Source of the DNA: Suillus spraguei
Taxonomy: Eukaryota; Basidiomycota; Agaricomycetes; Boletales; Suillaceae
Length of the DNA: 64,000 nucleotides
NCBI GenBank assembly: GCA_016800925.1
Contig: JABCPU010000143.1
Coordinates: forward strand, 91,428 to 155,427
Direction of reading: 5' to 3'
Position 1 is the stretch's first letter; the number at the start of each line of letters is the position of its first letter. Shown piece after piece: positions 1 to 13,250 of the stretch. Both the position numbers and the translations under genes were made by a program. The notes beneath the pieces were generated by a model. The model was not told where the DNA came from. It did no database searches and saw only the letters and a list, made by a program, of their open reading frames with translations.

Positions 1-169
1 GGCTGCCATCCTCGGTTGAAACCACGATAGAACCTTTACCAAAAAAGTTACGCTTCAAAGAGGTCATGACGGCTTCCTTCATACTTAGTGGCAACTCAAA
101 GTGGAGCCAATAAAAGCTTCCCGCATCTTCACGTGACACTCGGCTCCAATCAGCCGGCTGAGAAGCGGG
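1..169 (-). CDS. possible partial exon at the window edge, unknown product
   Basis: An open frame runs on the minus strand from a CTAG that could be a splice acceptor (just above 169) to the window edge without a stop, about 56 codons. It includes the stretches DWSRVSREDAGSFYWLHFEL and SLKRNFFGKGSIVVSTEDGS. The composition looks protein-like, but I recognise no family and an open run of this length can occur by chance. The rest of any gene would lie outside the window. Confidence 0.2.
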
Positions 170-2154
170 CTAGCGGAGTTTGAAAAACGGTTGATGTTTG
201 ACGCGGGCGCGGAGAAAGCTACTAGGGCTCCTCAGAGACCTCGAGCCTCGAGGCTAACTACCTCTACTTGGATGTTACAGAATCCTTGCGCATGAGCATA
301 TGTCTCTGATAGGCCGGGGGGGCTCTAATCGCAATTGTATACCCATGTGTGCCGATCAGCCGACAATCATCATAATTGATTGTACTAACTATCGCATAGT
401 AGTACGTCTCTGGAATCTGGATGGATGTGGAACCTAAGCTGTTTTCGATTATTTTTCAGGTAAGACCTTGCAGCCTCAGGTCGCATCTGGGGGAGAATAC
501 TGACTCGGAGGATTTATGTTTCTTGAATATACCACGGCCAAGTCCCACTCTTCACATCGCTATATCCTTGCACCTTGAGTTATGGTCTAACTTGTTTGTC
601 CTTCCACCGAGGTATCTCGATGCCTAGCTGTGCATACACGGACGGCGAAGTCACTAGAAACTCAGTCACTCACCGAGGATGTACTATTGATTGGAAAGAA
701 ATCTGCCGACTGGCACCTGAGCTTGAGCCTTGGCGACTTAGTGCGATAGGCTTCTACTCGATGATCTAGAAAATTAGTACTTTAAAAGAGAGGAGTTAGA
801 CGGGAGGCCGGATGGACTTGGGAACTCATCAGATTGGGGATTCAGACTTGAACTGATACCGACGGCAAGTACACTGAATCGGTACAAATTTCTTTTCAGG
901 ATACCGTGCAACGTGGTGCTGTAGATGCCACAGGTATGTCATCCTGGATGGGTATAATTTTTACCTGACGCGACTATAAATGTGCGAAAAATATGAGCTA
1001 TGATCAACATATTTCCGCTTGAGAAGATCTCTCCTTATCAGATCATGAAAGTGGCACCCCTCTTTAAGTCTAAGAATGTGGTAAGAGCGGGAGCGAAATG
1101 GTCATGAAGCTTAGCTTAGCTTTCTGGGGCTAGAGACTTCAGACCTGCCAAATTAATATTGGCCGATGCGGTAACAAAAGTTAAAAGTGCGATAACGCAC
1201 CAAGAAACGTCATAATTCTCAATCGCCTGCCAGTAATTCCGGGTCGCGTGAGTAAGTTGGGCAGGTCGAAAGCTTAAAGGCGAACGTTTGAGGGTCTGGC
1301 AAACATAGGTTTCAAGGGAAAAAATAAAACATACGTATCTTTTAATTAATGTCCAATTGCTGTCAGCTGCAGGCCCTCATGCCTGCCAGTCTTTTACATA
1401 CTGAGAGCGAGCGTGCACTAAGCAGTTCAACAAAGACCCCAGAAGCAGAGCACTACGCGGAAGTTATGACGCATATGGACTCGGATCACAGATAGTACGT
1501 TATCTTGGTCATGGTGTTGGCTGCTCACACTAGCAAGTTACTAGTACTCTCATGGTAGTAGAATTCATAAATATACTCCGCTACCAGTAATCTGACTTAA
1601 ATATTGTGAACGATGCGTTCCACTTCAACAGAACCGTACGATATTCTCGTACGGATTGATGTCATACCCTCTGATGTTTAACGAGATTTGGGTAGCTCTA
1701 GTGCAAAAAAAATACTTACCGTGCAAGTGGCATTGATTCTTGGACGTTGAACGATGACATATGACATGATGGCAACTCATTTCTGATGGTGTATACACAT
1801 GTATACTGTCATGATCTAGGCATTGGTTAGGTTCGACCTTGAAATGGTGCTGGAAATGCGGTAAGTACTGTGGTAACTAGTTATCCTGATAACAACGTCT
1901 GGCAGCTGCCAGCCAAGCATTAACATTTATGCGACATGAGCGCAAAAAATGTCTAGACTCTAGAACTAGCCGCTGAACATATAAACAATCAGGCCATTAA
2001 TTGAGTGATAGAGAATACGTATACTAAGCAGTACAAACAACAACAAACAACAACTACTACAACAACTACAACATTAGATGTGTTATCAAGAACTCCGCGT
2101 AGTACGAGTTATTATTTACAAAATAAAACAAGATAAATTACAGAACACCACATA
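170..2154. other. no gene recognised
   Basis: Both strands contain only short open frames with no family motif I know. A short CAA/ACA-rich run occurs near 2035-2072, just beyond the stop codon of the terpene synthase gene, where its 3' UTR would lie. Exons of an unrecognised intron-rich gene cannot be excluded. Confidence 0.4.
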
Positions 2155-3632
2155 TTAGAATGCTCCCCTCTCGAAAAGTGGCACAACGAGGTTCTCGCGA
2201 TTTGTGACATCGACGCCGCGGAAGTACCCTGTAGAACAGACCGTATCAAGCTTGTTGTCAAGAAAGTGAGGCTCGGCACTTACTCGGGCTAAGGTAATAC
2301 CACAGTACGGTGCCCTGCGTGAAGTTTTCCAGTGCATGAAGGTATCTTGCCAGCTCAGCATCCACGTCGGCACCGAACGACGGAAGCTCGCTCTTGAATT
2401 TGAGATAGTCGTCCACGCGTTGGTTCAACATGTCGGTGAGGATGTTAATGGCTTCCTGCAAGCCGACATCGCGTTCATGCATGATGCAGAAGACAAGATT
2501 TTGGTAGTCGCCGTCAGCTTGTTCTTTCTGAAGAGGAATAAACAACTCAGTGTGATCTAGTGGTCAAGATCGTTTTCCTCACATTAAAAGAACATAAGTC
2601 CTGTTGCAAGAGGAAATATGAGCCTTCATGTCAAAAGATCAAATGAATAAATAACAAACATTTGGCCATGTCATAAGGTCGGTTGTCGCGTCTGACATCG
2701 CTTTGATGATAGGATTTTCAAAAACAACGTCCGGAAGATCCAGGTCAAGAGAATACTCGACCATGGCTGAAGTGACACTTTCAGCGACATGTAAGGCCGA
2801 GGGGAATGAAATATTCTCACCTTCGACAAGAGCACCGCCGATAGTCGCACGACGCATGAGAATGAATTCATCAACCGAGGGCATTCGATCTTGAGAACGG
2901 TTTCGAGATTGTGCTACTTGAGAGTCACTCCATTCCTCAAATGCCTTGATGAACCTGAACCGGCCTTCCGTGTCAGGATAAAAGTCGTTAAATTACGGTG
3001 TTAACTTGCCGACGGTAGGCCCCAATGGTAGATGTCCCGCGGAATCGCGTTAGCAAGCTAGATAACACGCATCAGTTACGTAACACGGTTTAGCAACCAT
3101 AATACTACATACTCGTACAACATGGCAGCATATGGATATTGTGGGCGGGGACCGTCTGGGTTTGTGTAAACACTAACGGAGATGTTATGTCCAGCTTGCA
3201 CCTCGTCAGGTTTTGACTGCAAATCGCCTTCATCAGAAAGATCGTCGGTCTATAATCCAGGATGTGAGTTGATGAAACCACTTGAATCATGACTAGCTTG
3301 TGCACCGAAAAAGCCCAGAAAAAGAACATAAGACAAGTTTCAAGATGCATGCAATCAGCATCTGGAAAGCTTAATGCAGCAAAGAGATCGAATTTGCCGT
3401 AGTTAAGGAATTTTGACTTCTTCCTATCATCGTACACGCTTATTCTAAAATTCTGTGTTAGAGCCAAGTATAAGCCGTGAACAGTGAATGATACGCACTG
3501 GTTGAACCATGAACGTGCTGCACGGTCGGCCTCAGCTTGGTGGGGATTGACTCTGAGTTCGCATACCCGGCCAGTGATGGCGGCTAGATCTTGAAGGTAA
3601 AATTGTCGAGGAAGGGATTCGTATCGTTGCAT
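2155..3632 (-). CDS. sesquiterpene synthase (class I terpene cyclase), 8 exons
   Basis: This gene should cyclise farnesyl diphosphate to a sesquiterpene in the cytosol, the entry step of a secondary-metabolite pathway. Hand splicing gives exons 3632-3499, 3444-3306, 3249-3109, 3057-3006, 2964-2660, 2600-2583, 2527-2284 and 2228-2155. They total 1107 nt, an unbroken 368-aa frame. The aspartate-rich Mg-binding motif is DDLSDEG near residue 93. The NSE motif reads NDLCSFNKE and is assembled across an 18-nt microexon (DLCSFN). The conserved RY pair follows near residue 345 (SPRYFRG). Length matches basidiomycete sesquiterpene synthases (about 330-380 aa). The start was chosen because the N-terminus aligns with the usual short leader of the family; an upstream exon is not excluded. 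The 41-nt intron at 3005-2965 is short and is the weakest splice. The product cannot be read from sequence. No P450 or other pathway gene was recognised beside it. Confidence 0.9.
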
Positions 3633-6600
3633 GATGATTATGAGGACAGTGTTGCACAGAATATACAGCCCAGACTTGCTGAGGATGGGTACCTGAGTTA
3701 CAATGGAGGAGGAGAGAAGATCCAGCCCTTCTTATTCAAAACTGAAAGGAAGGGTCCTCATGAGACCTATCCGAAGCTGGACTTCTTAAACGAAAGTGTA
3801 TAAAAAAGACATAAATTGAGGAGGCGACGCCCACACCATCATTGTCGCTAGTACATCACGAAACAGATACACGTGAAGGAGACCCATTGGCACCCTTGAT
3901 CATTTCGCAAAGTTGCGATCTTTCGGCAAGTGGTGGGTGTCTTGGAGATAAGAAGAATGTAAAGCCTGCTGACATGTCAGTTAGCTCTAACTGGTTTGAG
4001 TTGTGCTCAAACGAGGATGAATGAGGAAATTTTTGAATGCGAAGGCCACGGAACGACTCACCGAAAATGTCTACGATGTCTGAGTTGGGGCATCTTGGCT
4101 CACGTTGTCTTGTAATGCAAGGCGGTTGATCTCATTCTTTGATCTCCTTGATGGATTAAAGGAGATTGGCGACCTGACTCTCCTTCGCGTTGTGTGGTGC
4201 TGTCACCTGGCAAGAAATCTAGATCTACTAAGGGTGGTGACGGGAATAGAAGTGTAGGTCCAAACTTCTGCAACTTGAAACGCGGATGCTGACAAGGCTC
4301 TCGGTTGTGGTTTGCGCCGCATTATAGCGAGAAAGACAAGGGATAGTTCCAACCGACCAGGCTTTCATTTTGACCAGATGCCGGGATGTGTGAACGGCAT
4401 GAGAAGAACACGAGGCAGCAACGTGCTGCCAGCGTGGTTTTAAAGCCTTCTTTTCGGTGGAGTACAATCTTCACACTAATACCGGACGACGAACCACTCT
4501 GATCTCAGAGGTCCACAACGTCGAGAGACTCGTCTTCGGAGGTTACTGTTACTGTCCTAATCGAGCCATTATTCCAAATGCCGATTTCCCACTGGGTAAA
4601 TATATGTACACGAAGCTCGGTCGGCGGCGATTCGGACACCTCCCTGGCGGCCGCACCACTGGCAGATATCTCGTCGCTAATAGACTTAACATGACAGCAC
4701 GCCGGTGTATACAATATTATCACACTATCAGTTTGAAGGCAAATATTGGTGTTTTAGATGGGCCAAAAATGCGGTGACCGCATGCATAGAGGTACTTACT
4801 CGTTCTATGACGATGCTTACCAGCCAGCGTAGGAATTAAATATGATTATTACGAGCGTAGACTCGGGGTCTCGGACAGAGATCGATCTGTGCCAAATCGG
4901 TGTGGTCACCTTGTCTTTGGGGTCAGGGCAGCGAAATACAGATTGATGATGACCTCGACAGCTTTGGAACAATGCCGATTCCGGCTATCATCGCCCTGGT
5001 CAGTCGAGATCTTCCGTAGCAGCGAGTGATTAAGCTAAGCTGTGTTTGATCTTCTTCGACGTTATTCTGATCGGTGGCTGAAGCGCTGACGGCGTAAATA
5101 TGCGGTATGCTTTTGCCCCTTCTAGCCTTCAGCATCTCTCTGTTTCACTGATCCATTAGTTTTCATGTGTTCAGCGTATCCTACTAGACACGGGCCCATA
5201 TCGAGCGTACGTACTAGTGGCAACGTAGGGGTTTGTTTCCACGCGTAGGTGCGTCTAGTTGCCGACAGCAATGTATAGGGTTGTGCAGTACGGAGACCCG
5301 CTTTCCTCAAAATGTTTTTAACGGAATGCATCAATTTATCGCTCATATAAATCAGATGTTCTTACCACAATCATCTGCTCCGGTGTCGTCGCGTCTGTAG
5401 CCGAGGGTGCTGCGGAAAGTCCGGGAAGAAGTCTGAGCAACTCGATTCAATGTAATCACATCCGATCCAGTAGCACTATTAGTATTGAGTCCTTCTTAGA
5501 ACTATTTTCAGGACTTCCTCTATAATGTACAAACCCCATTTTTTGCGACTCAGATCGAATGTCAAGAACGTTGCTCAATCTAATTTTTGCCGAAGAGCTA
5601 AATCTCATGAGGCAAGGCATACTTTAACGGAACTCCTGAGGCTCCTGGAGCTGTGAGACCAAGTGGCAACACGTCGCCACACCACACGTATCGAGATATC
5701 ACCTGAAACCATAATACATGACCAGTTTGTGTGTCCTTTTCTTATCGAACGATTGAGAGAGTAATTGTAATTGTATACAGGAAGCTAATCTAATGGGACC
5801 CGGCGTCGTCGCATCTCTGAAACTTCCGAGGTTTCCTTTATTTTTGAAAGGACTGTGTTCACAACCACTTACAAAGTCGAACGCCCAAAAGGTCCATTTC
5901 TCGGGATTTAATATACTTCCTACCGGTTAGCGCTGTATAGGTACCAGAGCATAATAAATGATCCGCGGTAGGTCTGATACGTGGTGGGTCCGACACGGAG
6001 AAATTATACCAGATCAATCATACGATTCAACCATTCTATCTTAATGATCAACTACATTAGCGTGTTTCGCCACCATCAGTTAGTGATCACACAATTCATT
6101 GACGACAGTCTAGCTAGCCGCGCATCTGGTACATTCCAACGCTATCAGTACCCTTCTAAGGTCAAGCGCTCGGTTTCATTTCAATGTCAGTAATAACATA
6201 TGGGTTTGCACGCTAGTACATGCCTACCATATTTGCGATAGGTCCGGGATTAGCCGCTTGGATCGCGCCACCCCCGCCGCCTCGCATAAGAGATATTACT
6301 TACTTAACCGGCGACATACCTTGGAGAAATTGGACAAAGGACGTCCCTGAGGGAATGACCTGCAATAACATTATCATAGTGGTAAAAGTGAGCCTGTCCT
6401 GTGGTGTGGCGGTGTCAGTATCGTATTTGACGGACAGCGATACTTAGCTCATCAGGCAGATAACGTAGTAGGCTTGAGGATGTTCTAAGAATGAAAATTA
6501 TCATGAAGGAAAGGCTGTGAGCATGTCAGGCCACGTCAGGGCCTCTATAGCGACGTCATATCAGCCGAAAACTTTATATTTGGCCCATCCAGTGCGCTTT

Positions 6601-7680
6601 AGTACGCAAAGCTCGGGTACCAAAATACCCTGCATGGAAGAGGTTGCTAGAAGTCGCCTATATTAACCACCCACGTAGATGACTGTAGATGGCCTAGGTG
6701 CTCTGGAAGAGTGTGTATTGCACACATGCGCGATTTTCGGGGCCGGCTTACTGTCCTTATCCGAGGCGTACATGGACGTGGGGATAAGACACCTACTTTG
6801 TCCAGGAGATTATTTGATGATCGCCTCGGGGATCAGCAGGAACTAATTGATATCGCCCAATGCTGTATTTGCAATTGTTAGCTGATGATTAAAGTGCAGT
6901 CATTGGTGGACGAAATATCTGTCAAACCTCAAGGTCCCAATTTCCGCTAGAGTCCATGCCTGCTTGGGCAACTTGGAACCAAGTGACGAAGGGTGTCAAT
7001 GGTTAAGAGCCCTCGGGTATTTTCAATCATTTACAGAACAAAAGGGTCGGAGAAGGTTCTGGGACTTACTGGTTAAATTTTGGGCGGGGGCCTTCCTAGC
7101 CATGACCCTGCGGAACACTCGCATTACTATCGGGCTAGTTCATCTACCGAACTTCGGATTAAACCAAAGTTGCACAAACCATAGCAAACGAACTGTGTGT
7201 AAACCTCCACAGCGGCATAACACAGTGCCCGCTGAGCTGGCGTTCTGCTCCATATATGATCCAGCCCGCTCCATACTAGACAGTCGCAGAATAGGCATTC
7301 TGATTCTTGAACATGTATAACATTGCGATGTTCTGACGAGGCCAATTCCCCACCCTGCAAATTCTCTGTTACGGTCTGGAGCACCTTGAACTTGCCAACC
7401 CCTCATCGGGAAATCTGCACAAACAGCTCTCATAAATACACCTGAAGTATACCTTCATTATAGTTTCCCGGTGAAGTGCTGTATAATCCGTTTTCTACGA
7501 ATGTTTGCAATGTTGCATTCCACTAGAGCTCGAAAGAACTAGATTTCTAGCAGGTAATATACTGGAAGTGGACAACATATATAGACTGGCACTTAACTGC
7601 AACTTGCAATGTGTGGTTCGACGTATCGCCTTGTACGACAGAAGTTTACTATGCAACGACGCAAGAAAGAAAAAAGCGAG
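3633..7680. other. intergenic, no gene recognised
   Basis: Several open frames of 60-118 codons occur on both strands (for example around 4457-4777 plus, 4505-4723 minus, 5122-5346 minus, 6964-7320 plus). None shows a motif, and I could not join them into a longer frame with splice sites. An unrecognised intron-rich gene may be hidden here. Confidence 0.35.
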
Positions 7681-8637
7681 CTACTTGGTAGCCTCGGCCA
7701 GCCTCTGCTCTGCCTCTTTGAAGTTGACAACGTTCCAAATTGCAGTGAGGTACTGCATGCATGTCAGCCTCATTTTCGAACAAAGAGAGGGACACGTACA
7801 TCTGCCTTCACATTTTGGTACTGTGAAAGGAGAAAAATGAATATGAAATATGCCACAGTTATTTGCCAGATCATTACATACCTGTAAGTAAAAAGCCTGT
7901 GAACGGCTGACGTCAGTGGACCGTCGTATGCTAATGACCAGTGACACTTACATGCTCCCAAATGTCAACGCCGATAATGGGTGTATGAGCTACGTAAATA
8001 GGTCAGAAGAGTGTCCGGTCAGACATCGGTACCCACGTACACAGTAAAGGATCTTGGTTGGCGGTGGTAACGATCTCGAGCGTGTTGGTGGCAGAGTTGT
8101 AACCCTTCGCAGGCCAATATCAGCAATATGAATTATGCAACCTGTAAAATGTCTTACGAGCCATCCCCATCCGCTGCCCTGGATAGCTGCTGTGGCAGCA
8201 TTGAACTTTTTCTTGAACTCTTCCACAGATCCAAAATCACGTTCAATGGCTTTTTTCAGAGGACCATCGGAAAGGCTGCCACCGTCAGGCGAAAGATTCC
8301 TCCAAAACAACGAATGATTGATGTGGCCTAGATGGTATGAAGTCAAGCTTTCAAGACAAGAAGTCTTGAGCCGTACCACCGCCGTTGAATTTCAGTGCCG
8401 ACTGTAAGGCAATCTTCTCCCTGACTGAGGGTGACTGCGCATAAGCTTGCTCTGCAGTATTAAGTCCGTTGACATAGGCTTGATGATGCTTAGAGTGATG
8501 GAGCTTCATTATTGCCTCGGAGATGTATGGCTCAAGAGCCTAGACCATTAAGCTTCAGGAGCATGCTCTGCGCGTATATACGGAAAGACACCAACATTGT
8601 AAGCGTAAGGCAGGTCCGGAAGAGTGTGGAGAGACAT
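7681..8637 (-). CDS. Fe/Mn-family superoxide dismutase, 8 exons
   Basis: This enzyme converts superoxide to hydrogen peroxide and oxygen using a metal (Mn in most fungal members). Exons are 8637-8596, 8539-8377, 8327-8158, 8104-8041, 7989-7952, 7896-7882, 7820-7800 and 7752-7681, totalling 585 nt or 194 aa with no stop. The N-terminus [14 protein letters not shown] begins directly at the mature family start, so no mitochondrial leader is visible and a cytosolic form is likely. Metal ligands fit the family: His in [16 protein letters not shown], His in NHSLFW, and Asp and His in [14 protein letters not shown]. The motif GSGWGWL and the C-terminal [18 protein letters not shown] complete the fold. 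Two exons are only 15 nt (AFYLQ) and 21 nt (YQNVKAD). The gene is intact and shows no sign of transposon damage. Mn versus Fe cannot be settled by eye. Confidence 0.95.
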
Positions 8638-9351
8638 GCTGGACGCTGGGGCCGCAAATGCACGAGCCAGGGAGGGCCGCAGAGCAGATTTTGCGATGGA
8701 CAACATATTGAGGATTCAAGTGAGAACTCCCCGTGGGAGCACCGTCATTCTTTCAAAGTCCAGCTGCTGACTAAGACGAACGCAACCAGTTCGAACCATT
8801 CGCGTCAATACACCTATGACGATCAACCTGGCATCGCAAGTTTCGTATGCCACTCTGCCCATCGTAACACGACAAGCTCGTGGACTTTAACTTTTGGAAG
8901 CTTCAAGAACATTGCCTAAGATGACTCTTATTGTCGATTCGTTGCGACAAGACATCTTACAGGATTATGATAGGGCTCCAACCCCCCAAATCAGAAAATT
9001 ACCTTGTAATTATTTTGGCGGTTTGTTGGCGATCCATCTATATATGAGATATGTGTTTGAAAGTCTAAACTAATGGAATGTCCTGATTACCTTCAACGAT
9101 GTCACTGACCTCCTAGAAGCATTCATCGATATCCCTCGCCACCCACACGAGACTTCTCGAAAACACAGAAAAAATAATTTATCAGTGTTTATTGTCCGTT
9201 GGGGCATTGCCCTATGGTAGATAAAACATACAGGTATTTTACTACTAATCTATGTTTGGTTCTGAGCATTTGGTGTGCGTATATTGGTCCAGGCGTGACG
9301 CGAGGACGGATAAAACCAGTTAAAGGCGATAGGGTTAAGGATTACATGCTT
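8638..9351. other. intergenic upstream of the SOD gene
   Basis: This should contain the SOD promoter. A 135-codon open frame on plus (8512-8919) overlaps SOD exon 2 and has no motif; I treat it as chance. Confidence 0.5.
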
Positions 9352-9861
9352 TCATTCTTGTTCTTCATCATCATCATCCACTGGTGGCGTGACATCTCCA
9401 AAAACTTGTCCCATTCTGTGCGTGCTCGCTATGAAGCGGAGTAGGGGTTTGATGCATTTCTGGTTGTTCAGCAGGTTTTTGAGGTAGTTGGCTTGAGGGC
9501 CGATTTCGTTCTGGAGTACGAGGCGTTGTCTGGCGTATCCTAGGCATGCAATTAGGAAGTGACGTACTGTTTCTTCGCGACGGTGACACTGCTGACAAAT
9601 GGGGCTAAGGACCTTCGTTATTCGGTGTAGGTGCTTGTTCAGTGGTGCGTGTCCTGTGCGTAACTGGAAGAGTAGGGAGGAGTGTCGTCGCGGGAGCTTC
9701 TCTACTAGCTTGAAGAAGCGTTTCGATGAAGCTGACACGTCAATTTCATGCAGGCGTTTGTAGCGCGGTGAGTCCCTCACGATGCATGCTGCTTCGGTTC
9801 TGATTGCTTCTCTGAGCCGTTGCTTCAGGGCTGTATTTGCTGACTGGCAGGGTGAAAACAC
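9352..9861 (-). mobile_element. 3' end of a non-LTR (LINE) retrotransposon
   Basis: A 169-codon frame matches the C-terminal end of fungal LINE ORF2. It has the region after the RNase H domain (LLFQLRTGHAPLNKHLHRI) followed by the terminal CCHC-type motif CQQCHRREETVRHFLIAC (C-x2-C-x7-H-x4-C). Reverse transcriptase and endonuclease are absent, so this is a 5'-truncated copy, the usual result of incomplete target-primed reverse transcription. The tail is a GAT/GAA-rich acidic run just before the stop. No target duplication was found. Confidence 0.8.
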
Positions 9862-11610
9862 AAATGCCTGAAGAAGGCTGAACTGATAGTTTTACAGTTT
9901 TTCTATGTATTCCAACTTTTGACGCTCATTTCATGTTCTTATTTCCCTCAATTCATTCACTTTGTTGTCCAACCCCTCCCAGTTCATAGCAACTCCATTA
10001 TTGCATCCTTGATCAATCCGCCTGATAATTCCTTGCCGCAGGCAGTCATATTTTTTTCCAGCTTCCTCAAGATAGTCTGAACAGTGTCCATCTCTATGTG
10101 CTTCCTGCCTTTAATTCCTTACACCTAAGACGGAGTTTGATGGCCTTGACGCGCGTCAATGTGCTCTAAAAATTTGGTAAGCACATTAATCCATGTAAGT
10201 ATTATATGCGTTATAATGATGTTTCTGTCGCAGGATAATAGCAACTATGTGGAACTCATCTGTGCTGCTCCGGTGACGTGCTTGTCCCTGTGTTTTCTTC
10301 AGACTCGTTTTCACTCGTCCGTGTGCGTTTCCACTTATTCAAACCTTCCTGCGCTTGTCCCTGCTAATTTATGCCAAGTGCCACTCATTGTTGTTTGTCC
10401 CTACTCGATCATCTGCATCTGCCGCCGATTTGTCCTTCCTCATTTGCACTCGCTGTCCCTTATTCTCTCGTGCATACCTGCCACTACTCGTTGCAGATTT
10501 TTTGCACTTCCTCTGCACACTCCACTTGCCCTTGTGGTATTTACCTGCCGCTGCTCGTTAATAATTACCTCCACAGAAAATAGGTAAATGGTGTTTGCTA
10601 TGTATGGGTTAAATTGATTTCAAAGTTTAATTTATCGAGTCTGGGGTCTAGACATAGAGTTGTAGCTTCCATCAATCGACTATTTTAGCCGGCATCTGTG
10701 TAATCTCTTCCTTTCTGTCTCAAATAAATTTGATCTAATTTATTTGATTCTCGAGATTAATCTCATCCAAGATGATATTAATCGTATATCATGATGTTAC
10801 ATTCGTAAACACCGGAATTGCTCTCATTCATGATGCACTCAAGAGTTAATTATAAGAATTTACTGATATCATTATGTTAACAAGTGGCAGGTGCGGCAGC
10901 GGCCTTGAGGCCTGAACACCCGGCCGAAACCAAGGATTATCATTATCTCTGGTCAGTATGCACACCTCTGCAATTGATTTAAAATCTTATCAGGGTGATT
11001 CCATCTAGTCAAGTGCACTGCAGACCTAAGCCATTCGATGAATATGCCCATAGAGTAGTGCCTATCATTCAATGCACAGAATCTGTGATACTGACCTCTG
11101 CTGACTCACATTCCTGTGCTTCCAGAGGTTAATGTGTCAGGAAGCTCACAATGTAGATAGGTGAAATGATGCTGCCGATGGGACACACTACAGTATTTGT
11201 GTAGCAAACTCTCAAAACAGCACATGCATCAGTAAATCACTCGGTTCTGTACAGCATGAGAGATGGACAGCTTGGTCCCTTCTGTACACCTCACTACAAT
11301 AACACCTCATTCTGTTAGTCCCTGTCCAGACCGCCACAGACACCAACAGACAATTGTGTTGTGCACATTATTTCGAAACTGTGCCAAACAAATTCATGTG
11401 CTACTGTCCAGTAGCTGTAAAGTCGTACTGTGCTGTCCACACATGTAAAAGATGTACACAATCACAAAATATATTAAATCATGGAAACATGGATACAAAT
11501 ACTGCTGGTAGGCGCTAGTACTGGTAACAATGATGGATGCATGAACACTCGAGAAAATGATAGTCACAAGATACCAGTCCAAATCTAATCAAGCACCACC
11601 CGCATATGAC
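9862..11610. other. non-coding, pyrimidine-rich stretch
   Basis: No gene recognised. 10270-10590 is rich in C and T with short recurring CACTCG/TGTCCCT-like words on plus, giving spurious open frames (10159-10587). The rest is AT-rich and featureless. Confidence 0.5.
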
Positions 11611-12079
11611 TGTTACAATCATATGTGCCCCTATTCATTTTCCTCTCATCTTTACCTTGTATATTATGTAACACACATCTCGACTCATATGCTCAACGCA
11701 TCTGTACTATAGTTGCCTTCCTTCTTTGGATATGCACTTACGTTTTCACGTCTTGCTTGGTCCATGCACACATATTGGCTTATTTAAGCACGCTGTATTA
11801 CACTTGTGTACTTTACTTTAATCTTACTGGGTTTTACCTGGAATATCCTTCGCTCAGGCCTCCAACCTGAGTTGTCTAAAATCATTTCTAAGTCTAAGCA
11901 CTCCTAAGCCTTAGCCATTATTTTTGATCGTCTTTGAGTTGCGACTCTTAGGCTTGAACTTGTACTCGGAACCCTCCATGTAGTCCTCATCCTCGTTCTC
12001 TTTTGAACGTAGTAGAACTTCCCAGCAGACCAGCTGTGTCTTTTCACTGTCGCTGGTGACACCACCCCAGTTCATAACA
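11611..12079 (+). mobile_element. solo LTR, family A (LTR of Ty3 element E)
   Basis: It starts TGTTACAATC and ends GTTCATAACA, with TG...CA termini and TGTTA/TAACA inverted ends, 469 bp. Flanks are ATGAC and ATGAT, a 5-bp target duplication with one change. The same sequence lies next to the polypurine tract of element E at 51418-51889, which identifies the family. Typical internal words include TTTAATCTTACTGGGTTTTA and CTGGAATATCC. Confidence 0.85.
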
Positions 12080-12344
12080 ATGATGATGTTTGGATGTGTC
12101 CTTGCCATCGAGTTTGCAGGACTGCGTCCTGTGTGAATTTAATTAGTGAGGACTTCTATTTTGAAAAAAAAACCTTGTCATCCTTCTGCAGCCCATTCAT
12201 GAAGCTATTGTGTCAACTTAGGGCCATGATAGTCATCCTTCATAATGTTCTCAAGCTCAACAACCATCAAAGAATAGACAGAGGAGTAGTCTTTTGCAGT
12301 AAACTTCGGAAAATATTTGCCACTGCCATTCTTGACTAGCCTGT

Positions 12345-13250
12345 TGTTATGATTGTACATATCCCTATTCATTCTTTCCTTTACGTGTCCTTTTTGCTTT
12401 GCTCTACTTTGTATATCATGTGACATAACCATTTACTTGACTTATATGTTCAACATGTCTGTACTATGATTGCCTGTCACGAATTCCAAATACAAATCAT
12501 TACTCTTTTCTAAATTTCCCTAAAGCGTCCAAACCCAGCGCTAAGACAAACACAAACTCCATTGAAATACCTATAACCGTTTCTATAACCGAACTTCCTG
12601 ATGAAGATGAAGAGATCTTTTATGATGCTATCGGATAAGATAAGATAAGATAGTATCACGTGATCTTAGAACTTTCTAGAATATGATGTCATAACAATGT
12701 CACAACTATCACATTGTACGATTCTCGTTTCTATTTTATGATTGGCTAGTAGTTTCAAACTCAGTTTATATCTCAGTTTCAATATGTGTATATAGTTAGC
12801 TAGTTTCGCTGTAGTAGTTCTTTAGTTCAAACCTCTTGTATCTACAACTGTAGCAATCCAAGACGTCCTTGCTCCTTCCTCTCTTTGTGATAACCTTAGT
12901 TTGAGTCCTAGTCTCTGCCCTTGCGTTAATTCATTTGTGGGTTGTGACATTGCCTTCTGCTTCTGGATACACATTTACTTCTCACGTCTCTCTTGGTCTG
13001 TGTGCACATATTGGTTTATTTAAGCATGCTGTATTACACCTGCATTCGCTACTTTAATCTTACTGGGTTTTACCTGGAATATCCTTCACTTAGGCCTCCA
13101 ACCTAAGTTGTCTGAATTGTCTCTAAGTCTAAGCACTCCTTAGCCTTAGTCTCTATTCTTGATTGTCTTGAGTTGCAACTCTTGATCATACTTGGATCGC
13201 TCCTTGTACGCTCTGTCCTCATTCTCATCTGAATGCAGTAGTTCATAACA
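12345..13250 (+). mobile_element. solo LTR, family A, with a nested B-family LTR
   Basis: It starts TGTTATGATT and ends GTTCATAACA. It is inserted in the DUF6532-type gene; flanks CCTGT and CCCAT are a worn target duplication (3 of 5 match). Its own sequence is split at 12475 by a complete solo LTR. The 3' part lacks the segment with the GACCAGCTGTGTC-like word seen in other copies. Confidence 0.75.
12475..12949 (+). mobile_element. solo LTR, family B (chromovirus), nested
   Basis: A 475-bp LTR starts TGTCACGAAT and ends GGTTGTGACA, flanked on both sides by the exact 5-bp duplication TTGCC (12470-12474, 12950-12954). It is the same LTR as in elements B1 and B2, in the opposite orientation. 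It landed inside the family A solo LTR, so it is younger than that LTR. Confidence 0.9.

Noticed and set aside
4228..5346. Possible gene on minus from three adjacent frames
   Set aside because: No recognisable motif and no convincing splice chain.
10159..10587. 142-codon open frame
   Set aside because: Pyrimidine-rich low-complexity DNA; no domain, and overlapping frames are equally open.
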